From NCBI GenBank assembly GCA_019217005.1, contig JAHBNG010000012.1:80629-144628 (forward strand): a stretch of 64,000 nucleotides of DNA. The letters are read 5' to 3'. Positions 1 to 8,515 of the stretch are shown here, piece after piece. Every line of letters starts with the position of its first letter. The stretch's first letter is position 1. This DNA comes from Chloroflexi bacterium TSY. Its GTDB lineage: Bacteria > Chloroflexota > Anaerolineae > Caldilineales > Caldilineaceae. A model generated the notes under the pieces. It was not told the origin of the DNA. It worked only from the letters and a program-made list of their open reading frames with translations, and made no database searches. Position numbers and translations under genes: made by a program.

Positions 1-1
1 A

Positions 2-1009
2 CCAGATTGGTTTAGGGGAAGTGGCGCTGATTTTTCTCCTGAAGTAGTGAACCAATTTATGAACGAGACCTTCGATTTCATGGTCAACGCGACCGATCAG
101 GCGTTGGGCAACCCAGACGATGGGTATCGTCTCGTACAGCGTTTTGCCTGGTATAGCGTTAATGATGATTATGAAATTGGAAGACAATACAATGGAGCGC
201 TCTTCAATCCTCAGACCTCAGAACGCTCAGCGATTGGTGACAACTTCGCCGCCTATATTGCTAATCAGAGCCAACTGGCCGACGAATGTGTAGTGGAAAA
301 TAATGTTCCAGTCCCGACCGTCACGCCAACTGCTACACCAACGGACTCGGCACAACCAAACCCAATAGCGACGCCAACGCCAACCGAGACACGCCCGTCG
401 ACAGCCATCCTTCCTCCGGCATTTGTGCAAGAGCTTATGCAGATCTATCTACCGCTCATTTCAAATGAATCATCTCGCGAGGTTGAAACAGAACCTATCA
501 CGCTAACAGCAACGAAGACTCCCACACCAACCCAGTTTCCAGCAACAAACACGCCAACACCGACCATAACTCCGACAGACACGCCAACTTGGGTTCCCCC
601 AACAGACACGCCAGCACCGACTTTCACCCCAACTCCAACCATAACTCCGACCCCAACCATAACCCCAACAGACATCCCAACTCCTTACTACTCTGTGAAG
701 GTTAATGTGTCCATTCCCGCGACGCAAGTAACCGTTGGCGAAATCCTCACTGTGACGACATCTCTCGAAACCGAAAGCTACGGATGTATTGGGGGCACGA
801 TTGATTTGACGCTTTCTAATAATTCCTTGTTTGTTCCGCTTTCACCCACACGAGTTTCGCACAGAGACTTCGTGCTGAGAGCCGAATCACCTGGGACAAC
901 TGATTTTTGCGTCACGGCGTTTGGTGACCACAAATGTGGCTACGGCGGCTGGGAATGGCACTATTTTAGCGGCTGTTCTGAGTCGATCACGGTGGTGAGT
1001 GCGAGGTAA
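2..1009 (+). CDS. C-terminal part of a secreted linker-rich protein, possibly a glycosidase
   Basis: The frame is already open at the window edge, so the true start lies upstream. The first ~95 residues (WFRGSGADFSP..., then RLVQRFAWYSVNDD and a Gly/Asn-rich tail) look like the end of a TIM-barrel glycoside hydrolase; this is a guess from the pattern, not a firm family match. Next comes a short Thr/Pro linker, a QIYLPLI stretch, a second long TPTPTIT linker, and a ~100-residue C-terminal beta-rich domain starting VNVSIPATQVTVGEIL with conserved Cys residues. That last domain is clearly homologous to the C-terminus of the protein at 3161-5284. The protein is probably exported and displayed on the cell surface, with the Thr/Pro linkers as stalks. 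Downstream genes on the same strand encode further surface proteins. Confidence 0.75.
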   Translation, partial: PDWFRGSGADFSPEVVNQFMNETFDFMVNATDQALGNPDDGYRLVQRFAWYSVNDDYEIGRQYNGALFNPQTSERSAIGDNFAAYIANQSQLADECVVENNVPVPTVTPTATPTDSAQPNPIATPTPTETRPSTAILPPAFVQELMQIYLPLISNESSREVETEPITLTATKTPTPTQFPATNTPTPTITPTDTPTWVPPTDTPAPTFTPTPTITPTPTITPTDIPTPYYSVKVNVSIPATQVTVGEILTVTTSLETESYGCIGGTIDLTLSNNSLFVPLSPTRVSHRDFVLRAESPGTTDFCVTAFGDHKCGYGGWEWHYFSGCSESITVVSAR

Positions 1010-1037
1010 CAGAGATACTATCAAAAAAGGCAAGATC

Positions 1038-1829
1038 ATGCGTTCAATCATTGTTTCATCCATCTTCCTACTATTTCTCCTGGCATCAACAGTCAGGGCA
1101 CAAGACCCTACTGCAATCATTGCTGGCACGATTCCAACTGGTACGATTCCTCCCACGAATACGATGACACCAACATCCGTTTGGTCTCGATGCGTACCCA
1201 GGATCGCTTCCGGAATGCCGCAGGATTTACTCACATGGGAACCACGTAACAAAACGATCTTTCTGCCTGGTGAAAAGATAACATTTTGGATCAATCCGAT
1301 GTATTACATAACTGCATGGATAGTGAATGGGCGCGAATTCCCGGTTGTTGTTCCCACTTCGACACCTCTTCCTGCTACCTCTACTCCGCCATCGGCTCCC
1401 TATCCGGCGCCAAACCCCACCTCGACGCCAATTGTTCCCACTCCTACATCAGCCGCCTATCCAGCACCTGATCAGGCTTTGGCCGTCGCCTCGCTTGATG
1501 ACTGTATCGTTCCAAATCGACAGTGCCTTGCCGTCGTCATGCCTGACAGTTGCCAGCTCATTGTCGAAGCACGAGGGCCCGGCCTAATTCCTCGTAACGT
1601 ATCGTCAGAGAACATCTTAGTTCCTGTTAACAGTACTCCAATCGTTGCCGTCAACATAACTCCAGTCGCTCCTCTGGACAGTGCTCCAACGCTAGAACCA
1701 ATATCGCCTGGTCCATCAACACAGATTTCGCATCCCACAGAACCGATCTCCGTACCCGAACCCCTCACTCTGCTACTTTTTGGAATCGGCGCAACGGGTA
1801 TTGTTGGGTACGCAATGCGGCATCGGTAA
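1038..1829 (+). CDS. PEP-CTERM sorting domain protein (copy 1)
   Basis: A 263-aa exported protein. ATG at 1038 is chosen over the GTG at 999 because it gives a clean signal peptide (MRSIIVSSIFLLFLLASTVRAQ). A Thr/Pro-rich stretch follows, then a small domain (CVPRIASGMPQDLLTWEP...FWINPMYYITAWIVNG), a second Pro-rich stretch with PYPAP repeats, a Cys-containing segment (DDCIVPNRQCLAVVMPDSCQL), and a C-terminal PEP-CTERM signal: VPEP, a hydrophobic helix (LTLLLFGIGATGIVGYA) and a basic end (MRHR). Such tails are recognised by exosortases in exopolysaccharide-producing bacteria; no exosortase lies in this window. The next gene is a close paralogue, so this is a tandem duplication. The function of the middle domain is unknown. 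Confidence 0.9.
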   Translation: MRSIIVSSIFLLFLLASTVRAQDPTAIIAGTIPTGTIPPTNTMTPTSVWSRCVPRIASGMPQDLLTWEPRNKTIFLPGEKITFWINPMYYITAWIVNGREFPVVVPTSTPLPATSTPPSAPYPAPNPTSTPIVPTPTSAAYPAPDQALAVASLDDCIVPNRQCLAVVMPDSCQLIVEARGPGLIPRNVSSENILVPVNSTPIVAVNITPVAPLDSAPTLEPISPGPSTQISHPTEPISVPEPLTLLLFGIGATGIVGYAMRHR

Positions 1830-1856
1830 AAACAGTGGGCACAGAAAGGAAACATC

Positions 1857-2729
1857 ATGCGTTCAACCATCATCTCTTCCGTTTTCCTACTATTTCTCCT
1901 GGCCGCCACAGCCAGGGCACAAGACCCAACGGCAACCATTGTTGGCACAATTCCGACTGGGACTGTGCCTCCTGGGGGTACAATTGGCACAATTCCAACT
2001 GGGACGATTCCTCCCACGAGTACGGTGACACCAACGGCCACGAATACGATGACACCAACAGCCACTCCAACTCAGTGTGTACCCAGGATCGCCTACGGAA
2101 TGCCACCGGATTTGCTCACGTGGGAACCGAACAAAACGATCTATTTCCCTGGCGAACAGATCACATTCTGGATGAATCCGTTATATTACATCAGCGCATG
2201 GATCGTGAACGGGGAGCTATTCCCTATTGTTTTTCCTACACCGACGCCTCGTCCCCCTACCTCTACTCCACCACCAGCTACCCCCACGTCAACGCCGATC
2301 GTTTCCACCCCGCCATCGGATCCCTATCCTGCCCCCAACCCCACATCGACACCAATCGTTCCGACTCCACCGTCGGATCCCTATCCTGCCCCTGGTCAAG
2401 TTTTGACCGATGCCTCACTTAATGACTGTAGCGTTCCAAATCAACGATGCTTTGCTGTGATTATGCCTGACAGTTGCCAGCTCGTTGTCGAAGCACGAGG
2501 GCCCGGCCTGATTCCTCGTGACGTACCGTCAGAGGACATAGTTGTTTTTGCCGACATAACTCCACTTGCCCCTGTTGACAGTGCCCCAACGCCAGAACCA
2601 ACATTGCCTGGTGCATCAACACAGATTTCGCATCCCACAGAACCGATTTCCGTCCCCGAGCCGCTCACTCTACTGCTTTTTGGAATCGGCGCAACGGGTG
2701 TGGTTGGATATGCGATGCGGCGGCGGTAA
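1857..2729 (+). CDS. PEP-CTERM sorting domain protein (copy 2)
   Basis: A 290-aa paralogue of the preceding gene, 27 bp downstream. It has the same layout: signal peptide (MRSTIISSVFLLFLLAATARAQ), Thr/Pro-rich segment, CVPRIAYGMPPDLLTWEP domain, PYPAP repeats, Cys segment and the C-terminal PEP-CTERM tail (VPEPLTLLLFGIGATGVVGYAMRRR, split here over motif, helix and basic end). It differs from copy 1 mainly in the length of the N-terminal IPTGT repeat tract and the PYPAPNPTSTPIVPTP tract, the parts expected to change by slippage or unequal recombination. An A/G-rich stretch (agaaagga) precedes the ATG. Probably co-transcribed with copy 1. Confidence 0.9.
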   Translation: MRSTIISSVFLLFLLAATARAQDPTATIVGTIPTGTVPPGGTIGTIPTGTIPPTSTVTPTATNTMTPTATPTQCVPRIAYGMPPDLLTWEPNKTIYFPGEQITFWMNPLYYISAWIVNGELFPIVFPTPTPRPPTSTPPPATPTSTPIVSTPPSDPYPAPNPTSTPIVPTPPSDPYPAPGQVLTDASLNDCSVPNQRCFAVIMPDSCQLVVEARGPGLIPRDVPSEDIVVFADITPLAPVDSAPTPEPTLPGASTQISHPTEPISVPEPLTLLLFGIGATGVVGYAMRRR

Positions 2730-2747
2730 AAAACGGTAGGAAGGGAT

Positions 2748-3131
2748 ATGGTTTTGAATGTTGGAGTCAATCTCAGGGGAATTGCACGATTCGTCCGCAA
2801 GTGGCTTTGGCTGTTGATGCTAAACGCGCTTCTATGTGGCTCGATTGCGTACTACCTCTCGGTTTTGGCCATGCCCATTTACCGGGCATCCAGCACCTGG
2901 CTGATTGATTTTGAGTCGAGGTGGTGGGGCGATTTGGGGGAGACCGTTGCCCTGGATACCTGACATGGGGCCAAAGAACCCTATGACGACGATACTGCGG
3001 CTAACGGTAATTTTGACGTTGGTATTGCTAGCATCGGGCAGGACGATGGATATGGACTACGATGGGTAGCTATGCTGAAAGCAGAAGACGTGGCTCGTGT
3101 AAGCGTTAGCTTGCCGCTATTTACAACTTAA
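2748..3131 (+). pseudogene. Remnant of a Wzz-like chain-length / polysaccharide co-polymerase gene
   Basis: A 71-codon frame (2748-2963) encodes a basic N-terminus, one strong membrane helix (WLWLLMLNALLCGSIAYYLSVL) and PIYRASSTWLID, the pattern of the first membrane segment of Wzz/tyrosine-kinase-linked co-polymerases (AxPxYxAxxxLxV). It stops at 2963 where a full protein would run hundreds of residues more. A second open stretch (2967-3131, ending LPLFTT) follows in another frame and resembles a fragment of a secreted domain. I read the region as the fused debris of two genes. Its position behind PEP-CTERM genes fits the usual link of those proteins with exopolysaccharide loci. Confidence 0.5.
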
Positions 3132-3160
3132 TTTTTAGATCGATTTACTTGGAGACAAAT

Positions 3161-5284
3161 ATGTTTACCCCGAATGTAAGTAGTACACCCAAATCAAATT
3201 TAGCCAGACCCATTCAATTTATTTCCATTATGCTGATAGTCGGTTTATTCATGAGTGTTACTTCATTCGCTCAGTCGCCCCAACATTTGTACGATGAGAG
3301 TGAGGAAGCAACAACACGACCTGTAAGTACGTTTATTGGCCAAAGCAGCGACATCAGGGCTATTAAAGACGATCCTGGGCCATCAGTTTACAAAATCCTT
3401 CACCCAGTTTTCAGAAAAGATAGCAGCACCCAGTCAACCCTATATTTATTGAATGAAGGTGATGAAAGTGCCACATTTGTGATCGTGTTTGTGGATAGCA
3501 ACGGAGAATCCCATGTCGGGTCAGATGACTCTCTGAATGTAGGAGGATCAATTGCACTCGACGCCACTTCCACTAGCCACTTCAATTTGAATGATGGACT
3601 CTACACTGCATTTGTTTATTCAACCCAGAAGCTCTCAAGCGTGGTGCGCATTTACGATGAGGAAACGCAAACGCTCTCCCTATATCGAGGCACGCCAGAA
3701 TCATCTATCACCAACACTCTCTATTTTGGGCCATTTTTCAAGTCAACAGAGAAAAATTCGACGGTGTACCTCTTGAATACCGATTCAATTTTCGCCACGG
3801 TAGAGATCCAGGCGTTAACCGCGGTTGGTGAGGTGGCAGATACAATAAGCGAGAGTTTGATACCCGCAGGTGGAGCGACCATCTCAGCGGATGCGCTTGA
3901 TCTACCAGCGGACTTTACGGGCTGGCTTCGGGTTAGCGCCAACCAACCGCTTGCGGGTCTTCTCGCTCCCACTTCGCAAACGGATCAGATAGGACTCTAC
4001 CCGCCCGTTGCATTTTTCTCGACACAGCGTTCTGTGCGCTTGAAAAATCTGCCTGATATGCCTCCGCAACCGTATGCCGACGGGCCAACTGTATCCTACA
4101 ATTTTCTCCAACGAGCGTATAACGACACAATCTTAAATGGCGGCTTACGCAATACCCATATCTTCTTTGGGAATCTTGCGGCAACTTCATTGCAGTTTCA
4201 AGGTACTATGTACGAGTTTGCTAAGCCAAATAGTGAAAGCGGTCATGTGCAGGAGATTCCTGGACAGGGCTTTCAGTATCTATCGCTCTCCAAATATTTT
4301 GGTCTGGGAAGTGCATTCACTGGCAGCTTGATTGTTGCAAGCGATGATCCATTAGCCTTGGGTGAGCTGACCGAATCCGTTGGCGGCGATCTGCTGGCTT
4401 CCTATGGTAGCTATCTATCTTACAGCGAAGCGTATGCCGGGTTGAGTCTCATCATGCCCTACGTGGCCCATGATTCGGAGCGCTCCTCTATTCTTACCGT
4501 TCAGAATCTTGGTGGGAACAATGCAGACGTGACCGTCAATTTTGTCGATCAATCGGGGGCGAATGAACTAACATTGAACCTGAACGGCATAGAACCCAAC
4601 CGATCTGAGGTAATCCGTACAGCGGAGCAGCCCCGGTTGGCGGACGGTTTTGTGGGTAGCGTCGTCATTACATCGGATTCCCGCATTAGCGCAACTTTCG
4701 ATGAATTTCTGAAGGTAAAAGCAAATTCGCCAATGCCAACTGCCACATTTATACCTACAGCGACGCCCACAGTAACACCCATGCCGACATTAACAGACAC
4801 AGTTTTACCGAACCCGCCGCCAACTGCCACACCAACACCGAGTGCTACACCACCAGGTCCCTTCTCGATATCGGTCAATGTGTCCGTGCCAATTACCCAA
4901 GTAACCGTCGGCGAAATACTTACCGTCACTACATCTCTGGAAACGGAAGCAAACGGCTGCAGCGGCGACACGATGGATCTGACGCTCTCTGGCATGAATG
5001 AACTGTTTATACCTATATCCGCCACACGGGTTTCACCCAGCGAACCCTTTGTCCTGGAAGCCCAAACGCCCGGAACCACTACGCTCTGTGTGAATGCATT
5101 TGGCGATCATAGCTGCGGTAATGGTGCTTGGTATCATCACAATTTTGGTGGCTGTTCAGAACCCATCTCGGTGGTTGCATCAACAGGATCTGCCACCCCC
5201 ACGCCAACGCCTACTGCGCTAGACCCACCTGGTCTCTCTGCGAATGACAAAATTTTCTTGCCGTTTATCAGAGTAAATGAATAG
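3161..5284 (+). CDS. Large secreted protein with Thr/Pro stalk and shared C-terminal Cys domain
   Basis: A 707-aa protein. ATG at 3161 is favoured over TTG at 3149 because GGAG lies at 3150-3153. A signal peptide (about residues 15-38, ending SFAQS) is followed by several beta-rich repeats of the type STVYLLNTDSIFATVEIQAL and SSILTVQNLGGNNADVTVNF, a pattern common in exported Chloroflexota proteins. Then come a TPTATPTVTP linker, a ~100-residue C-terminal domain homologous to that of the first gene in the window (VTVGEILTVTTSLE core, Cys residues conserved), a second short linker and a tail ending KIFLPFIRVNE. The family function is unknown; a cell-surface adhesion or binding role is an inference. 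Confidence 0.85.
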   Translation: MFTPNVSSTPKSNLARPIQFISIMLIVGLFMSVTSFAQSPQHLYDESEEATTRPVSTFIGQSSDIRAIKDDPGPSVYKILHPVFRKDSSTQSTLYLLNEGDESATFVIVFVDSNGESHVGSDDSLNVGGSIALDATSTSHFNLNDGLYTAFVYSTQKLSSVVRIYDEETQTLSLYRGTPESSITNTLYFGPFFKSTEKNSTVYLLNTDSIFATVEIQALTAVGEVADTISESLIPAGGATISADALDLPADFTGWLRVSANQPLAGLLAPTSQTDQIGLYPPVAFFSTQRSVRLKNLPDMPPQPYADGPTVSYNFLQRAYNDTILNGGLRNTHIFFGNLAATSLQFQGTMYEFAKPNSESGHVQEIPGQGFQYLSLSKYFGLGSAFTGSLIVASDDPLALGELTESVGGDLLASYGSYLSYSEAYAGLSLIMPYVAHDSERSSILTVQNLGGNNADVTVNFVDQSGANELTLNLNGIEPNRSEVIRTAEQPRLADGFVGSVVITSDSRISATFDEFLKVKANSPMPTATFIPTATPTVTPMPTLTDTVLPNPPPTATPTPSATPPGPFSISVNVSVPITQVTVGEILTVTTSLETEANGCSGDTMDLTLSGMNELFIPISATRVSPSEPFVLEAQTPGTTTLCVNAFGDHSCGNGAWYHHNFGGCSEPISVVASTGSATPTPTPTALDPPGLSANDKIFLPFIRVNE

Positions 5285-5342
5285 ACCATTACAGTTGCAA
5301 CTCGTGCTGTCGGTCTCCGGTGGAATGCCTACTCGCGATACT

Positions 5343-5403
5343 CGTAGACCGCAATCGTTAGATTCTTCGCTTCACTCGAGAATGACACGATTGCGGTCTA
5401 CTG
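5343..5403. repeat. Small palindromic mobile element flanked by ATACT (copy 1)
   Basis: A hairpin-forming element whose arms read GTAGACCGCAATCGT and its complement. ATACT occurs directly repeated on both sides (5338-5342 and 5404-5408), as expected for a 5-bp target duplication. Related copies lie at 27956-28017 and, inverted and more diverged, at 47306-47366. The rest of the 5285-5447 gap shows nothing else. Confidence 0.75.
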
Positions 5404-5447
5404 ATACTTATTAGATTCTATTGCGAAAGCCAGCAAAGGAAGACTCT

Positions 5448-8400
5448 ATGCGTACCATCATCAATTTAATTATCTTCTTGCACTTGTTTTTACTTTCCAC
5501 CTTTATCTTTCCTTCAACCATATTCGCCAGTGATTCAGACGGCTCCGCAACTGGTGCGGAGCCTACACCGTCGCCGCTTTATTTAGTCAAAGACATCAAC
5601 ACAATTGATAGACCCATCCATCAGTATTTCACTAGTTTGTTTAGCGTCAATGATATGCTCTATTACTGCGTCGATAGCAAGGACCTGTGGAAGAGTGACG
5701 GGACTGATGCGGGTACTAGCCTCGCTGGAGACACTCTGCCTGGTGTTCGTTGTCATAGCAGGGAATTTCCAGAGGAAACCATAGAGGTTGATGGAGCGCT
5801 CTATTATGTCGCCGATGAGAAACTCTGGAAGAGCAATAACACGTCTGTAGGCCCGACCATGTTTGAGGAGTTAACCCCAGGCAATGGTTTTGCCGACCCT
5901 CAAAACTTGACCAAGATAGACGATACCTTTTTCTTAACTGCAGCTGACAGACTCAACCGTCAGGAACTGTGGAAGAGCGATGGAACCGAAGAAGGTACCA
6001 TCAAGGTCAAGGACATCTACCCTGGCGCGGGAAGTTCGTTTCCACATACGCTGATCAATGTAGACGGCACCCTCTTCTTCATTGCGCACGACGGCACCCA
6101 CGGAGACGAATTGTGGAAGAGCGACGGCACCGAAGCGGGAACTATCATGGTCAAAGATATTAACCCTGGTCCTTACGACGGGCAGTTGCGTCATCTGACG
6201 AATATGGAGGAGACTCTTTTCTTTTTTGCCAATGATGGCCTTCACGGTGAAGAACTCTGGAAAAGCGATGGCACCAAGGCAGGCACGGTCATGGTTAAGG
6301 ATATTTACTCTGGGACGACGGGCATAAATCCGAGCAGGTTGTTCGGAATAGGTGATGTTCTCTACTTTGTTGCGAACGACGGCGTACATGGTCGTGAACT
6401 GTGGAAGAGCGACGGCACCGAAGCGGGAACTGTCATGGTCAAAGACATCAGCCCCGGTCCTCAATCGACCAGCATCGGTTTAGACGAGTCGTTCAACATA
6501 GACGGTGTTCTTCACTTTGTTGCCTATGATGAAATTCACGGTAGTGAGTTGTGGAAGAGCGACAGCACTGAAGAGGGAACTGTACTGGTCAAGGATATCA
6601 ACCCCGGGCCAGATAGCGCATTGATACGTGAGTTAACGAACATAGGCGACACTCTCGTTTTCCTGGCCGAAGACGGTATCCATGGTGAGGAGTTGTGGAA
6701 GAGTGACGGCACGAGCGAAGGAACCGCTCTGGTCAAGGATATCAACCCCGGCCCCGATAGTGGGTTCGTGCAAGATCTTATACAGATCGATGGACTCATT
6801 TACTTTGTTGCGGATGACGGAACTCACGGATATGAGTTATGGAAGAGTGATGGCACGGAATCGAGCACGATACTGGTCAAGGATATCGACCCCGGCCCCA
6901 ATAGTGGATTTCCACATCGCATCATATCCCCAATCAATGTCGGTGGGACGTTGTTCTTTGGTGCGTTTAATCGGTCCATTGGGCATCAACTCTGGAAAAG
7001 CGATGGCACAGCCGAAGGGACTCTTCCCGTTCGGGAGACCATGTTTTTGGGTAGTAGTGCGGATCCAGACAACTTGATGAACGTCGACGACACCCTCTAC
7101 TTCTTTGCAGATGACGGTAGCCACTTGGGGCTGTGGCAGAGCGATGGATCTGGAGCTGGCACCATGATGGTGAGAGAGATCATCTCGAACACGTATGGAG
7201 CACAATTCCGCAATTTGATCAACATTGATGGCACACTCTACTTTGAAGTGGATGACCGTAGCAACGGCGCCAAACTCTGGCGGAGCGACGGCACGACGGC
7301 TGGCACTCAGTTGGTCAAAGCGATCTACCCTGATACGGCCAATATCAACCTGAATAATTTCGCGAATCTAGGAGGCATCCTCTACTTCACTGCGAGAGGC
7401 GAACTATGGAAGAGCGATGGTTCAGCCGCTGGCACTATTCTGATTCGAGAATTCGACAACGGCGGTTTGCGCCTGACCAATGTCGGTAATCGGCTACTTA
7501 TTGAACATGGCCTGGAGCTGTGGGGCGGCGATGGAACGGCTGACGGCACACGGATACTCCAGAGATTACATACCATCAACTCTTTTCCTCGAACGATTGT
7601 CAACGGGACTCTCTTCTTTAACGGATATGACGAAACGAACAGAAATGCGTTGTGGAAGAGCGACGGCACTGAGGTCGGTACCATGATGGTTAAGGCGTTC
7701 AATACTGGTTCGACTCTAAGTAGTATGATTAACGGTGATGGCACGCTCTTTTTCTCTACAAATGACGGAACCGATGGATTCGAACTTTGGAAGAGCGATG
7801 GCACAGAAGCAGGTACCATGATGGTCAAGGAATTCGACACGGGCCCTCATAATAGTTATCTGCATTATCCGACCAACATAGGCGGCACGCTATTTTTCGG
7901 AGCGAATGATGGAACCCACGGACTCGAACTGTGGAAGAGCGACGGCACTGAGGCAGGAACGGTGATGGTCAAGGACATCAACCCCGGTCCTGATGATGGA
8001 TACTCAGGCTCTCTGACCAACGTAGGTGGCACGCTCTTCTTCGTTGCAAATGGGCGGGAACTGTGGAAGAGCGACGGCACAGAAGCAGGAACGGCGGCAA
8101 TCAAGAAGATCCGCTACGGCATGATTGCGAATATCACCCACGTCGGCGGCACGCTAGTCTTCACCATAGATGACGAGTTATGGATGAGTGACGGTACAGA
8201 CACTGGCACTGCTCCGGTTCGCAACATTTATACTCATGTTCCTGCTCTATTACGATCAACTCTATTGCCTGTGGGTGACGCGATCTTCTTTCAAGCAACA
8301 GATGACGAGCATGGTCGCGAACTGTGGGCACTACGCGTTGGGACAGATATCGATCAAGATGGCATCAAGGATCTGAGAGATAATTGTCCGTTTGAAACCA

Positions 8401-8483
8401 ATCCCGACCAGCTAGATAGCGACGGCAATGGCAAAGGCGACGTTTGTGAATTCGATATTTATCTGCCCTTCGTTGTGAAATAA
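5448..8483 (+). CDS. Giant ELWKSDGT-repeat secreted protein with thrombospondin type 3-like tail (copy 1)
   Basis: A 1011-aa exported protein. ATG at 5448 has AAAGGA upstream and starts a signal peptide (FLHLFLLSTFIFPSTIFAS); the in-frame TTG at 5421 is less likely. I count about 19 imperfect repeats of ~48 residues, each with the core ELWKSDGTEAGT(V/M)MVKDI and a GTLFFxANDGxHGxELW link, ending in a truncated ELWAL. Such repeats are known from Chloroflexota, Bacteroidetes and myxobacterial surface proteins and probably form beta-propeller or beta-solenoid blades; the binding partner is unknown. After the repeats there is a Ca-binding thrombospondin type 3-like segment (DQDGIKDLRDNCPFETNPDQ, then LDSDGNGKGDVCE) and a C-terminal IYLPFVVK. 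The next gene is a paralogue. Confidence 0.9.
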   Translation: MRTIINLIIFLHLFLLSTFIFPSTIFASDSDGSATGAEPTPSPLYLVKDINTIDRPIHQYFTSLFSVNDMLYYCVDSKDLWKSDGTDAGTSLAGDTLPGVRCHSREFPEETIEVDGALYYVADEKLWKSNNTSVGPTMFEELTPGNGFADPQNLTKIDDTFFLTAADRLNRQELWKSDGTEEGTIKVKDIYPGAGSSFPHTLINVDGTLFFIAHDGTHGDELWKSDGTEAGTIMVKDINPGPYDGQLRHLTNMEETLFFFANDGLHGEELWKSDGTKAGTVMVKDIYSGTTGINPSRLFGIGDVLYFVANDGVHGRELWKSDGTEAGTVMVKDISPGPQSTSIGLDESFNIDGVLHFVAYDEIHGSELWKSDSTEEGTVLVKDINPGPDSALIRELTNIGDTLVFLAEDGIHGEELWKSDGTSEGTALVKDINPGPDSGFVQDLIQIDGLIYFVADDGTHGYELWKSDGTESSTILVKDIDPGPNSGFPHRIISPINVGGTLFFGAFNRSIGHQLWKSDGTAEGTLPVRETMFLGSSADPDNLMNVDDTLYFFADDGSHLGLWQSDGSGAGTMMVREIISNTYGAQFRNLINIDGTLYFEVDDRSNGAKLWRSDGTTAGTQLVKAIYPDTANINLNNFANLGGILYFTARGELWKSDGSAAGTILIREFDNGGLRLTNVGNRLLIEHGLELWGGDGTADGTRILQRLHTINSFPRTIVNGTLFFNGYDETNRNALWKSDGTEVGTMMVKAFNTGSTLSSMINGDGTLFFSTNDGTDGFELWKSDGTEAGTMMVKEFDTGPHNSYLHYPTNIGGTLFFGANDGTHGLELWKSDGTEAGTVMVKDINPGPDDGYSGSLTNVGGTLFFVANGRELWKSDGTEAGTAAIKKIRYGMIANITHVGGTLVFTIDDELWMSDGTDTGTAPVRNIYTHVPALLRSTLLPVGDAIFFQATDDEHGRELWALRVGTDIDQDGIKDLRDNCPFETNPDQLDSDGNGKGDVCEFDIYLPFVVK

Positions 8484-8515
8484 TGCAATAACCATCAGTA
8501 AATATTGGAGTGAAC

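Noticed and set aside
445..727. Antisense Gly/Val-rich frames opposite the Thr/Pro linkers
   Set aside because: Low-complexity shadows of TPTPT codons on the other strand.
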